A DNA stretch of 64,000 nucleotides, taken from Chitinophaga oryzae. Lineage in GTDB: Bacteria; Bacteroidota; Bacteroidia; Chitinophagales; Chitinophagaceae. Numbering within the stretch: the stretch's first letter is position 1; every line of letters starts with the position of its first letter. The stretch is taken from NCBI RefSeq assembly GCF_012516375.2, contig NZ_CP051204.2:4650001-4714000 (forward strand), given 5' to 3'. The translations under genes were made by a program, and so were the position numbers. Shown here piece by piece: positions 53,870 through 62,345 of this stretch. A model generated the notes under the pieces. That model worked only from the letters and a program-made list of their open reading frames with translations, had not been told where the DNA came from and did not search any database.

Positions 53870-55006
53870 TTACTTAGCGCCTGTCACGTTTACGTGTTTG
53901 ATCGCCGAGCTGTCTCTTATTTCCTCACTGGCTACTTTGATAAGGGTATCATTCAGCGCGAGATCGCCGAAGATTTCTGTCTGCTCATCTGTTTTGCGGC
54001 CGGTCTTTACGGGTACCCATAAAGCCTTGCCGTTGACTACCTTAATAACGTACACGCCCTGGGTGGAATTGAGCACCGCTTTGGAGGGCACCACAAAAGC
54101 GCTGGCATGATTTCCCGAGAGCGGAATGGCCACTTCAGCCACCATGCCGGGCAGCAGCTGTTTGTTATCATTGATCACGTCCATTTCGATGCTCTGGGAA
54201 CGCAGCCTTTCGTCGAGCGCGCCGGACAACCTGCTTACTTTGGCGGTAAACGTCTGGTTGAGCATGGACTTGGTAGTGAATTTCACTTCGCTGTTATTGT
54301 TCAGATAACTGTTGTACGCTTCCGGGATACTCACCACCAGACGCAGTTTCTTTTGTTCCTGCAGGGTAAAAATAGGCAGATCGGAGCCTTTGCCCGCCGG
54401 ACCTACATAAGCGCCGGCGCTCACGTTCCTCCGGCTGATAACACCGCTGAAAGGCGCCCGTATCTCGAGGTAGTTACGGGTATCTCCCACTTCGCGGTAG
54501 GAAGCTTTGGCAGCCTCCAGCTGTGCGAGGTCTGACTTCTGCTTGGCATAAGCGATGTCCAGGTCGTTCTGGGACACGGTACCGGGCGTTTTGCTGGTTT
54601 CCAGCAGGCGGTCGTAGGTAGCTTTGCTGGAGAGATAGATGGCCTCCTGTGACTTGAGGCGTGACTCAGCGCCGGACAACTGGGAGTTCAGTTCCGGTGC
54701 TTCCATGGTCACCAGCAGCTGGCCGGCTTTCACTTCGCTGCCCACGTCCACGTACAGCTTTTTTACAAAGCTGCTCACCTTCGCGTACAGGTCTACCCGT
54801 TGAAAAGCCACCAATTCACCGGGAATTTTTATGGAAGTGGACAGTTGTCCCTGTTGCAAGGTAAAAGCTTCCAAAGCCGGTGCGGCCGCCGCACTGTCCT
54901 TGTGCTCCTTGTCGTCCTTCGCTTCTGTGGAGCTACAGCTCTGCAGGGCCATGGCAGACACACCAACGGATAAAAATATGAGGGCAAATTTTGATGCTGG
55001 TTTCAT
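53870..55006 (-). CDS. RND efflux membrane fusion (adaptor) lipoprotein
   Basis: 378 residues from ATG 55006. Lipoprotein signal with lipobox L-Q-S-C (SAMALQSCSSTEAKD), then the biotinyl-lipoyl-like half motif (FQRVDLYAKVSSFVKKLYVDVGSEVKAGQLLVTMEA), a coiled-coil hairpin (LSGAESRLKSQEAIYLSSKATYDRLLETSKT), the second lipoyl half (LEIRAPFSGVISRRNVSAGAYV) and beta-barrel/membrane-proximal domains. It bridges the inner-membrane pump and TolC-like channel. Last gene of the tolC-pump-adaptor operon. Confidence 0.95.
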   Translation of the reverse strand: MKPASKFALIFLSVGVSAMALQSCSSTEAKDDKEHKDSAAAAPALEAFTLQQGQLSTSIKIPGELVAFQRVDLYAKVSSFVKKLYVDVGSEVKAGQLLVTMEAPELNSQLSGAESRLKSQEAIYLSSKATYDRLLETSKTPGTVSQNDLDIAYAKQKSDLAQLEAAKASYREVGDTRNYLEIRAPFSGVISRRNVSAGAYVGPAGKGSDLPIFTLQEQKKLRLVVSIPEAYNSYLNNNSEVKFTTKSMLNQTFTAKVSRLSGALDERLRSQSIEMDVINDNKQLLPGMVAEVAIPLSGNHASAFVVPSKAVLNSTQGVYVIKVVNGKALWVPVKTGRKTDEQTEIFGDLALNDTLIKVASEEIRDSSAIKHVNVTGAK

Positions 55007-55067
55007 AAAATGATATTTATTTCCTGTGATTCTCATGGTAATATTTATGCTGACTGCTTTTTCCGGT

Positions 55068-58000
55068 TTATCCTTTCATGGGAATATAATGCTTACTTTC
55101 TTCATCTTCCGGATCGAGCGAAACACTCTGTGTAGTTGCTTTTCCTTGTCCCCATGCAAATACCAGCGGTAAAATGAACAGGGCGGCGAAAGTGGAAGCT
55201 ACCAGTCCGCCGATAACGGCACGGCCCAGTGGCGACGACTGATCGCCGGCTTCGCCCAGCCCGCTGGCCATCGGTATCATACCCACCACCATCGCGAGGG
55301 CTGTCATGGCGATAGGGCGCATACGCAGCGCGGCAGCTTCTTTGGCGGATACCAGCGCGTTGCCGTTGGTCTTCCGGATCTGCTCCGCATTGGTGATCAG
55401 CAGTACCGCGTTCGAGATAGACACGCCCACTGACATGATCATTCCCATATAGGATTGCAGGTTCAGCGTGGAGCCGGTCATCATCAGCAGCGACAGCGAT
55501 CCCAACAGTACGGCCGGTACGGTGGCCAATACGATGGCAGACACTTTGAATGACTGGAAATTGGCCGCCAGCATCAGGAAGATCACCACTACCGCTACCA
55601 GCAGACCGCTTTGCAGGCTGCCCAGGGTATCAATGAGGGTGCTGCTGAGACCAATCAGGTCCACGTTCAGTCCGCGCGGCAGCTCGCCGAAGGAGTCTAT
55701 GGCTTTCTGCACATCTTTGGAGGCAGTGCCCAGGTCGGTGTTATTCAGGTTAGCCGTTACCGTTAACATGGGCATTGCCCCGAGGTTGTCATTCTCTCCG
55801 TAGGTGCTTTCGGGGGTAATAGTGGCCACGTCGCTCAGGATAGGCCTGGATGAATTTTTCAGCAAAGGTATTTCACCGATGTCATTCTGGGAAGCGAGTT
55901 TGCTTTCAGGTATCTGTACCTGTACGTTGTAGCTGATACCCGCTTTTTCATCCACCCATATATTTTTTTCTGTCAGACGGGAAGAAGAGGTACTGGCGAT
56001 CAGCGACCGGGAGATGTCTCCCACGTCTACCCCCAGCTGCGCCGCTCTCACCCTGTCGATATTGATATTCAGCGCCGGATAGTTAACGGACTGGCCCAGT
56101 TGTACATCCCGCAGGTAAGGGATCTGTTTGAGCTTATCAATCATCTTCATGGCGTATTCCAGGTTCAGCTTTTTATTTCTGCCGGAGAAACGCACTTCTA
56201 TCGGTGTGGGTGAGCCCTGGCTGAGGATCTTATCGGTCAGCTCAATCGGCTCGAAAGATAATTTCATCACCGGGTCGATCTGTTTTACGCGGTCGCGGAT
56301 TTTATCTTTCAGCTCATCGAGGTTTACATGATAGTCCTCTTTCAGCGCCACCTGCAATACCGACTCCTGCGGACCGGCCATCCAGAGGAAGATAGGCGCG
56401 GTGGAGAACAGTTGCGGGTGCGTGCCGACGAAAGCGGACGTGATGGACACATTCTCTTTTCCGACGATATCATTCACGGCGTTGATCACCGCGATGGTTT
56501 TCTTTTCCGTTTGTTCGATGCGGGTACCGTCCGGCTGGCGGAGCCTTACCTGGAACTGGCCGCTGTTCACCTTCGGCAGTACGTCTCGGCCGATGATGTT
56601 CATCTGGAAGGCCACGATGAGCGCGCTGATGACGAGATAGGCCGTTACGATCACTTTGCGGTAAGGCATCATCCGGTCGATGAAGCGGAGGTAGCGCTGA
56701 CGGATCTTTTCGAAACGGCTGACCTTTCCGTCACGGTTGCTGTCTTCCCTTTCCACGAGGGCTTTTTTCTGCTCCCAGGTATTGCCTTCATCATGGGAAC
56801 TGAGGCCGGCTGCGGCGAACTCCTCTGCATCGGTCATCACAGCACCATCTTTTTTATGGTGATGTTTGGATTTCATGATCCAGTTGGCCATCACCGGCAC
56901 AAACGTCTGCGCCAGGAAATAAGACACGACCATACTGAAGCCGATGGCCAGCGCCAGCGGGAGGAACAGTGAGCCGGGGATGCCGCCCATGGTAAATGCG
57001 GGGGCAAACACGGCGAGGATACAAAACAGGATGAGCAGTTTGGGGAAAGCGATTTCCTTACAGGCGTCCCAGATGGCGAGCGACTTGGGCTTGCCCAGGT
57101 CGAGGTGCTGGTGGATGTTCTCGATGGTCACCGTACTTTCGTCCACCAGGATACCGATGGCCAGTGCCAGCCCGCTCAGCGTCATGATGTTGATGGTCTG
57201 CCCGAACAGGCTCAGAAACAGGATGCCGGAGATGATGGAGGCAGGGATGGTCAGGATCACGATCAGCGCCCCGCGGGCATCACCGAGGAACAGCAATACC
57301 ATCAGACCGGTAAGGATGGCGCCGATCGCTCCTTCAGACAACAGGCTTTTAACGGAATTGATCACATAGGTGGACTGGTCAAATTCATAACTCAGCTTCA
57401 CATCTTCCGGCAGCTGGGCCTGAATCTTTGGCAGGGCTTTTTTCAGGTTCTGCACCACTTCCCAGGTGGAGGCGTCGGCCGCTTTGGCAATACTCACGTA
57501 TACGGAGCGCTTGCCGTTGATCAGCGCGTAGCTGGTGCTCACATCCGCACCGTCTTCCACGGTGGCCACATCACGGAGATAGAGGTTCTGCACACCGCTT
57601 TTGAACAGCGGGATATCTTCAAAATCCCTGATGGTTTTGATAGTGGTATTGGCAGGTGTGAGATAGTTTTTATCACCGATACGCACGTTGCCGGAGGGCG
57701 CCGTCTGGTTGTTGAGCCGGAGGGCCTCCACCAGCTGGTCCGGTGTCATATTGTGAGAGCGCAGCAGCTCAGGATCTGCTTTGATCACCACGGTACGCAT
57801 GTTACCACCGAAGGGGGTGGAACCTACCAGGCCGGGGATAGAGGTAAAGGAAGAACGCACGTATACGTTGGCCAGGTCGAGCAGTTCGTTGTTGCCTCGT
57901 TTATCGCTGCTGAGGACAAGTTGCCCTACCGGTAGCGTGGAGGCGTCGAAACGGATAATAAAAGGCGGGTTGGACCCGGGTGGAAAGATGGCCTGGATAC

Positions 58001-58340
58001 GGTTGGAGAAGGCGCTCACTTCCGCGGCCGCCTGCGCCATATTGGTACCGGGATAGAAGTTGATTTTGATCAGTGTCAACCCCTGAATGTTCTTTGTTTC
58101 CACACTTTTCACCCCGTTCACGAACAGGAGGATATTGATATATTGTTTACCGAAAAAGGATTCCATCTGGGTGGAGGTGTATCCGCCAAATGGGTGTGAA
58201 AGATAGATCACCGGCATGTCCAGCTTCGGGAAGATATCAATTTTGATCGTGGTGACCGCTTTGATACCGAAGAAGAATAAGCCGGCAACCAGCACCATGA
58301 TGGTGATTGGTTTACGAAGTGCGAAACGAATCAGGTTCAT
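55068..58340 (-). CDS. RND efflux pump with EF-hand loop in the central linker
   Basis: 1090 residues, slightly longer than AcrB-type pumps. Twelve membrane helices in two halves; the helix 4 proton-relay region is GILVDESTVTIENIH (D400, E401, where HAE1 pumps have D-D). Between helices 6 and 7 lies an unusual hydrophilic linker (about 490-560) with a His cluster K-H-H-H-K-K and a complete EF-hand loop D533-S-N535-R-D537-G538-K-V540-S-R-F-E544 matching all canonical calcium positions. Substrate (metal or drug) is undecided. Middle gene of the operon. Confidence 0.95.
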   Translation of the reverse strand: MNLIRFALRKPITIMVLVAGLFFFGIKAVTTIKIDIFPKLDMPVIYLSHPFGGYTSTQMESFFGKQYINILLFVNGVKSVETKNIQGLTLIKINFYPGTNMAQAAAEVSAFSNRIQAIFPPGSNPPFIIRFDASTLPVGQLVLSSDKRGNNELLDLANVYVRSSFTSIPGLVGSTPFGGNMRTVVIKADPELLRSHNMTPDQLVEALRLNNQTAPSGNVRIGDKNYLTPANTTIKTIRDFEDIPLFKSGVQNLYLRDVATVEDGADVSTSYALINGKRSVYVSIAKAADASTWEVVQNLKKALPKIQAQLPEDVKLSYEFDQSTYVINSVKSLLSEGAIGAILTGLMVLLFLGDARGALIVILTIPASIISGILFLSLFGQTINIMTLSGLALAIGILVDESTVTIENIHQHLDLGKPKSLAIWDACKEIAFPKLLILFCILAVFAPAFTMGGIPGSLFLPLALAIGFSMVVSYFLAQTFVPVMANWIMKSKHHHKKDGAVMTDAEEFAAAGLSSHDEGNTWEQKKALVEREDSNRDGKVSRFEKIRQRYLRFIDRMMPYRKVIVTAYLVISALIVAFQMNIIGRDVLPKVNSGQFQVRLRQPDGTRIEQTEKKTIAVINAVNDIVGKENVSITSAFVGTHPQLFSTAPIFLWMAGPQESVLQVALKEDYHVNLDELKDKIRDRVKQIDPVMKLSFEPIELTDKILSQGSPTPIEVRFSGRNKKLNLEYAMKMIDKLKQIPYLRDVQLGQSVNYPALNINIDRVRAAQLGVDVGDISRSLIASTSSSRLTEKNIWVDEKAGISYNVQVQIPESKLASQNDIGEIPLLKNSSRPILSDVATITPESTYGENDNLGAMPMLTVTANLNNTDLGTASKDVQKAIDSFGELPRGLNVDLIGLSSTLIDTLGSLQSGLLVAVVVIFLMLAANFQSFKVSAIVLATVPAVLLGSLSLLMMTGSTLNLQSYMGMIMSVGVSISNAVLLITNAEQIRKTNGNALVSAKEAAALRMRPIAMTALAMVVGMIPMASGLGEAGDQSSPLGRAVIGGLVASTFAALFILPLVFAWGQGKATTQSVSLDPEDEESKHYIPMKG

Positions 58341-58406
58341 ACTATCTGTTTAATGTCATTGTTCTGAGTGGCTGTCCGTTACCGGTCAGCCACCTATATC
58401 CATCCG

Positions 58407-59801
58407 TTAGAGTTCTTTTGCAAACATGTTAAAGTCGCCGGAAGCGGAGGCTTTGAGCAACAGCGCCTGCCATACGTTGCTATAGGCGATGTCGCGGTCT
58501 GTTTCTGCCCTGATGAGCGCATACAGCGCCTGTGTCACGTCTACCAGGTTGGTGAGGCCGTTGCGGTACAGGACCGACTTCTGAAGATAGGCGTCAGAAG
58601 CGGCTTTCACCTGTGCCGGCACCTCATGGTAGTTGTCCAGCGCGTTGGCGATTTTGGTGTCCGACAGTTGCAGCTGGGCGCGCAGCTGTTGGTCTGCCAG
58701 ATCATATTCGGCCTGCAGGCCTGTGCTGATCTGTTGTTGTGCCCTCACCTGCCGGGAGATGCGCAGCGGCTGCGTAAGGTTCCACGTAACGCCCACGCCG
58801 ATCAGGTAGTTGGTGCGGGTAGGCTTTACTCCGTCCCAGTAGGCGTGCGTATAGGCGTTGAGGTTTTGTGCGCCGTAACCGGCGTCAAAACCGGATCCCC
58901 TGGTTTGCAGTACGCCTACCAGTGAAAAGGCAGGGTACATCAGCGTGCGGTAGTATTTAGACTGCTCGTCGCTCAGGGCGATACGGCTCTTGTACCACTG
59001 CAGCAGCGGATGGCTTTCGATGCTGGCAGTATCATTCAGCATGGCCGGCACCCGGGACACGAGGAAGGTATCCAGTGCAAAGTGACCTGCAGGAACGCCC
59101 ATCAGCTGGGCCAGCAGGTTGGACTGTGTCTGTTCAAAGTCGATGGCCTTGGTGAGGGCGATCTTTGCGCCGGACACCTCGGCGTTGGCCTGTGAGGAGT
59201 CCACACCGGCGCTCAGGCCGTTTTTAACGCGGGTCACCACCACCTGCCGGAAAGTGTCGGCCCTGTTCAGGTTTTTCTGATAGGACAGCGTCAGTTTCTG
59301 CGCGGCCACGAGGTTTAAATAAGCAGCTGCCACCTTTACTTCGTGCTGAAAAATCTCTTGTTGCCAGTCTTTATTATCGCGGGCGGCAACTGCTTGTGCT
59401 GTTTTTATTTTTTCTTTGGCGCGGCCAAATGCGAAGAAGTCCCAGTTAATATTGGTGAGGTACAGACCACCGAAGGCGGCGTTCCAGTTCTGGTCCTGCA
59501 GCGGAGCGCCGGAGGAAGCGGCGGCAAGGCCGCCGAAGCCGTACAGCGGACCATTCTGACCGTTGATGGTACCATAATCCTGTTGCACGGAGACGTTAAG
59601 GTTAGGCAGATAATCTCTCTTTGCCTGATCTATGCTCGTTTTGGAAGCCGCAGCATAGTTGGATTTAGCCTTAATGGTACCGTAATTATTAATCGCTGTT
59701 TGAATAGCATCTTTCAATGTAAGTACCTGCTGGGCTTTCACGGAAGTTGAATGAACACCAATCAGAAAAAGAAGGATCAGCCAGTATTTATTTCCAATCA
59801 T
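58407..59801 (-). CDS. TolC-family outer-membrane efflux protein
   Basis: 464 residues from ATG 59801 (MIGNKYWLILLFLIGVHSTSVKAQ signal peptide); an upstream ATG at 59822 is less likely. Two OEP repeats of long helices are visible: TLKDAIQTAINNYGTIKAKSNYAAASKTSIDQAKRDYLPNLNVSV, KVAAAYLNLVAAQKLTLSYQKNLNRAD, and in the second half VRAQQQISTGLQAEYDLADQQLRAQLQLSDTKIANALDNYHEV. First gene of the efflux operon, followed by pump (66 bp gap) and adaptor (61 bp). A candidate response-regulator site lies upstream. Confidence 0.94.
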   Translation of the reverse strand: MIGNKYWLILLFLIGVHSTSVKAQQVLTLKDAIQTAINNYGTIKAKSNYAAASKTSIDQAKRDYLPNLNVSVQQDYGTINGQNGPLYGFGGLAAASSGAPLQDQNWNAAFGGLYLTNINWDFFAFGRAKEKIKTAQAVAARDNKDWQQEIFQHEVKVAAAYLNLVAAQKLTLSYQKNLNRADTFRQVVVTRVKNGLSAGVDSSQANAEVSGAKIALTKAIDFEQTQSNLLAQLMGVPAGHFALDTFLVSRVPAMLNDTASIESHPLLQWYKSRIALSDEQSKYYRTLMYPAFSLVGVLQTRGSGFDAGYGAQNLNAYTHAYWDGVKPTRTNYLIGVGVTWNLTQPLRISRQVRAQQQISTGLQAEYDLADQQLRAQLQLSDTKIANALDNYHEVPAQVKAASDAYLQKSVLYRNGLTNLVDVTQALYALIRAETDRDIAYSNVWQALLLKASASGDFNMFAKEL

Positions 59802-59866
59802 GTAGGGAGAATTTTGCAGCATGGTATGAACTAAAGTTGTTAATCCGGATACAAAAAGACTTCATC

Positions 59867-59886
59867 ATTTTGAAGCAATTTTGAAG
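59867..59886 (-). promoter_or_regulatory. Direct-repeat operator upstream of the efflux operon
   Basis: ATTTTGAAGCAATTTTGAA (59867-59885) contains TTGAAG twice (59870-59875 and 59881-59886) with an exact 11-bp period, the spacing bound by OmpR-family dimers. It lies 66-85 bases upstream of the tolC-like start. The same 19-bp sequence with one change is found upstream of the response-regulator gene (61994-62012). Confidence 0.65.
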
Positions 59887-59916
59887 TAATCGTTTTTTTT
59901 CTCCCGAAGGGAAAAT

Positions 59917-59945
59917 AAAAAAGGGCAAGACCAGAAGTCTTGCCC
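59917..59945 (-). terminator. Terminator of the two-component operon
   Basis: GGGCAAGAC (59923-59931) pairs perfectly with GTCTTGCCC (59937-59945), loop CAGAA; on the minus strand the stem is followed by six T. It lies 35 bases past the sensor kinase stop. Confidence 0.88.
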
Positions 59946-59980
59946 CTAAAAGGTTTCAGCTTATCGAAAGGATACTTGTC

Positions 59981-61291
59981 TTATGCGGTCACAACCGCCG
60001 CTGTTTCAAATTTATCTTGTTCCGCCTCGTTAATGACACTTTCCGGACAAAAGTCTACTTGTAAAATATGCAACGGGGCTTTGTACCGGTAAGACACCTT
60101 AAAGTCACACACTTCGCAAATCTGTTTTACGATAGCCAGACCGAGACCTACGCTTTCGCTGCACTGGTTGCTTTTGCGGAAGCGCTCAAACAGTTCTTCC
60201 GGCGGGGTTTCCGGAGGCAGGCCCGTATTTTTGATCACCAGCTTCTGTTGTTTCAGAATGATGTGGATCATGCCGTCCTGCACGTTGTGACGGATAGCGT
60301 TGCCCAGCAGGTTGTTCATCAGCATATCTGCCAGTACCGGATGTATCCTGAGCTGGATGTTTTTGTCCAGTTCTCTTTTGACTTCAATATTTTTCATCTC
60401 CAGCCTGTCTTCATACGCAGCCAGCACGTCTTTGGCCACGCGGCAGAACTTAATATGTTCCGTCACCGCAAATTCGTTGTTCTCCATTTTAGACAGGAGG
60501 ATCAGCGAGCGGTTGATCTTCGACAGCTTTTCGATCGCGTGGTGCATATCGGCCAACAGGGTGGCCTGGCATTCGTCGATATTGGTTTCGCTGAGCAGTT
60601 CCAGTTTGCCGCGGATCACTGCCAGCGGGGTTTGCAGCTCGTGGGAGGCGTTTTCGCTGAACTGTTTTACCGCCGTATATTCTTCCACCGCCCGATCCGT
60701 CATTTTTTTCAGGAAGGTATTCAGCTCTTTGAATTCCGCCGTATTGGTCTGCGGGAAAGTGATCTTTTTCTTCAGGTCGAAGTTGTGGATTTTTTTCATG
60801 GTGAGCCGCAGGGTGTGCAGGATGTGTTGGGACAGGAAGCGCGCGGACACGGCCACACAGAGGATGATCAGCAGCAGTTTCCAGGCCACGGTATCCAGGA
60901 TGGCGTTGAGGATCTGACGGGATGCCGGGATATAGCTGGAGGTGGTCACTTCATAGGCCTTACCGTTGATGTTCATGAAGGTGCTGACGGTGAGGCGGCT
61001 CTCCAGGCTTTTGTGGTTGCCGTCGGGGTCGGGATCTTTCCGGATACGGAAGCTGTCGGCCGGCAGCGTTGGCAGCAGGGTAAAGGTGGTGAAGGAAGCA
61101 TCCCGTGGTATGTTGACCGACGAGCCATCGGTCATGCGGGCTGCCGCTTTCATATTGACCGTTTTCAGGCGGGCTATCTCCACATCGTCTATCTTTCTCT
61201 CTATATTGTTCAGACAGATATAGGAAGTGATGGGTGTGGTGACCACAATCACGCCAATAAACCACAATGTAAATTTATCAACCAGTTTCAT
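59981..61291 (-). CDS. Sensor histidine kinase of the efflux two-component system
   Basis: 436 residues. Two membrane helices (8-26 and 134-154) enclose a periplasmic sensor of about 105 residues. Cytoplasmic HisKA has H217 in FSENASHELQTPLAVIRGKLEL; HATPase_c follows (MNNLLGNAIRHN, VGLGLAIVKQICEV). The ATG overlaps the upstream regulator stop by four bases (ATGA), proving cotranscription. No DNA-binding output of its own; the adjacent OmpR-type regulator is the obvious partner. Likely detects the efflux substrate or envelope damage. Confidence 0.95.
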   Translation of the reverse strand: MKLVDKFTLWFIGVIVVTTPITSYICLNNIERKIDDVEIARLKTVNMKAAARMTDGSSVNIPRDASFTTFTLLPTLPADSFRIRKDPDPDGNHKSLESRLTVSTFMNINGKAYEVTTSSYIPASRQILNAILDTVAWKLLLIILCVAVSARFLSQHILHTLRLTMKKIHNFDLKKKITFPQTNTAEFKELNTFLKKMTDRAVEEYTAVKQFSENASHELQTPLAVIRGKLELLSETNIDECQATLLADMHHAIEKLSKINRSLILLSKMENNEFAVTEHIKFCRVAKDVLAAYEDRLEMKNIEVKRELDKNIQLRIHPVLADMLMNNLLGNAIRHNVQDGMIHIILKQQKLVIKNTGLPPETPPEELFERFRKSNQCSESVGLGLAIVKQICEVCDFKVSYRYKAPLHILQVDFCPESVINEAEQDKFETAAVVTA

Positions 61292-61971
61292 ACTTTGGAA
61301 GCATTAAATTTATAACCCAGGCCATACACCGTATCTATATAATCCGCTCCGTTTGCCGCGCTGATTTTCTTACGAAGATTTTTGATATGCTGATATACGA
61401 AATCAAAATTAGCTAAATTATCGGTATAGTCGCCCCACAGGTGGGTGGCTATCGACTGTCGGGAGAGCACCCTGTTTTTGTTGACCACCAGGTATAGCAG
61501 GAGGTCAAACTCCTTGCGGGTGATGTCCAGCAATAGCCCGTTGATGGAGGCTTCCAGCGTATCGGTGTTAAGGGTGATCTCATTAAAGGTGATGATGTTG
61601 CTGCCCGACAGTTTTTTACGCCGGTAAATGGCCCTGAGCCGCGCATGTAATTCGGGCAGGTGGAATGGTTTGGTGATGTAGTCGTCTCCCCCGCCCTCCA
61701 GGCCCCTTATTTTATCGTCCATGGCATCTTTGGCGGAGATGATCAGTACGCCGCTCTGGATGCCCTGTTCCTTCATAAATTTCAACAGCTCCAGCCCATT
61801 ACCATCGGGCAACATAATATCGAGCAATACACAGTCATATGAATACAGCAATAACTTCTCCTGCGCTTCATCAAAACTATAAGCCAGCTCGCAGATATAT
61901 CCTTCTCTGACGAGAAAATCGTGGATGCTGCTGGCAATTTCTTTACTATCTTCTACTACTAACACTTTCAT
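61288..61971 (-). CDS. OmpR/PhoB-family response regulator of the efflux locus
   Basis: 227 residues from ATG 61971 (an upstream in-frame stretch is not coding-like). Receiver with D51 as acceptor (YDCVLLDIMLPDGNGL), T/S and K positions in GVLIISAKDAMDDKIRGLEGGGDDYITKPFHLPEL; C-terminal winged helix Trans_reg_C (about 130-225: NEITLNTDTLEASINGLLLDITRKEFDLLLYLVVNKNRVLSRQSIATHLWGDYTDNLANFDFVYQHIKNLRKKI). OmpR-type regulators bind direct repeats of about 10-11 bp, and such a repeat is present upstream of its own gene and of the efflux operon. Confidence 0.96.
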   Translation of the reverse strand: MKVLVVEDSKEIASSIHDFLVREGYICELAYSFDEAQEKLLLYSYDCVLLDIMLPDGNGLELLKFMKEQGIQSGVLIISAKDAMDDKIRGLEGGGDDYITKPFHLPELHARLRAIYRRKKLSGSNIITFNEITLNTDTLEASINGLLLDITRKEFDLLLYLVVNKNRVLSRQSIATHLWGDYTDNLANFDFVYQHIKNLRKKISAANGADYIDTVYGLGYKFNASKV

Positions 61972-62345
61972 ATAAAAGCTAATGTATAGGCGAATTTTGA
62001 AGCAATCTTGAACCGCTGCCGGGCGGGATGATCGCTGATTGCCCTGATTTGCGGAGATCAACCCATACCCCTTTCTGCATTTACCTTATAATTCACTTCT
62101 TTTCAATTTGAAACATATTGTTAAATTTGTAAACTATCACTTTTACAATATGACAAATAAGCTTGCAAGAAGCGGGGCCAGAGGGCAAAATTAACGCAAA
62201 TTTACGTTGGATAGCGAGCTGCGGGGTTAGGTGGAAGCATGAAGCGGAATTGTTATTTAGGATGAGATCCTATATTTTTATTTAGTCGATGTGTTTGTTT
62301 CCATCAGGGCTGATGGCATAATATCTAATACTTAATTATTTACTG
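61972..62345. other. Intergenic region, 374 bp, divergent promoters
   Basis: Between the response regulator and the antiporter genes. It holds the regulator's direct-repeat site (61994-62012) and a plus-strand TAAATTTG (62122-62129) that fits the Bacteroidota TAnnTTTG -7 element, about 220 bases before the antiporter ATG. No gene is visible. Confidence 0.45.
61994..62012 (-). promoter_or_regulatory. Direct-repeat operator upstream of the response regulator gene
   Basis: ATTTTGAAGCAATCTTGAA matches 18 of 19 positions of the site at 59867-59885. TTGAAG and TTGAAC half sites have an 11-bp period. It lies 23-41 bases upstream of the regulator's ATG, a position suited to autoregulation. Confidence 0.65.

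Noticed and set aside
60068..61315. 415-codon plus-strand frame opposite the efflux sensor kinase
   Set aside because: The kinase has complete catalytic motifs on the other strand; the translated shadow is compositionally odd (Q/H/F rich) with no domain.
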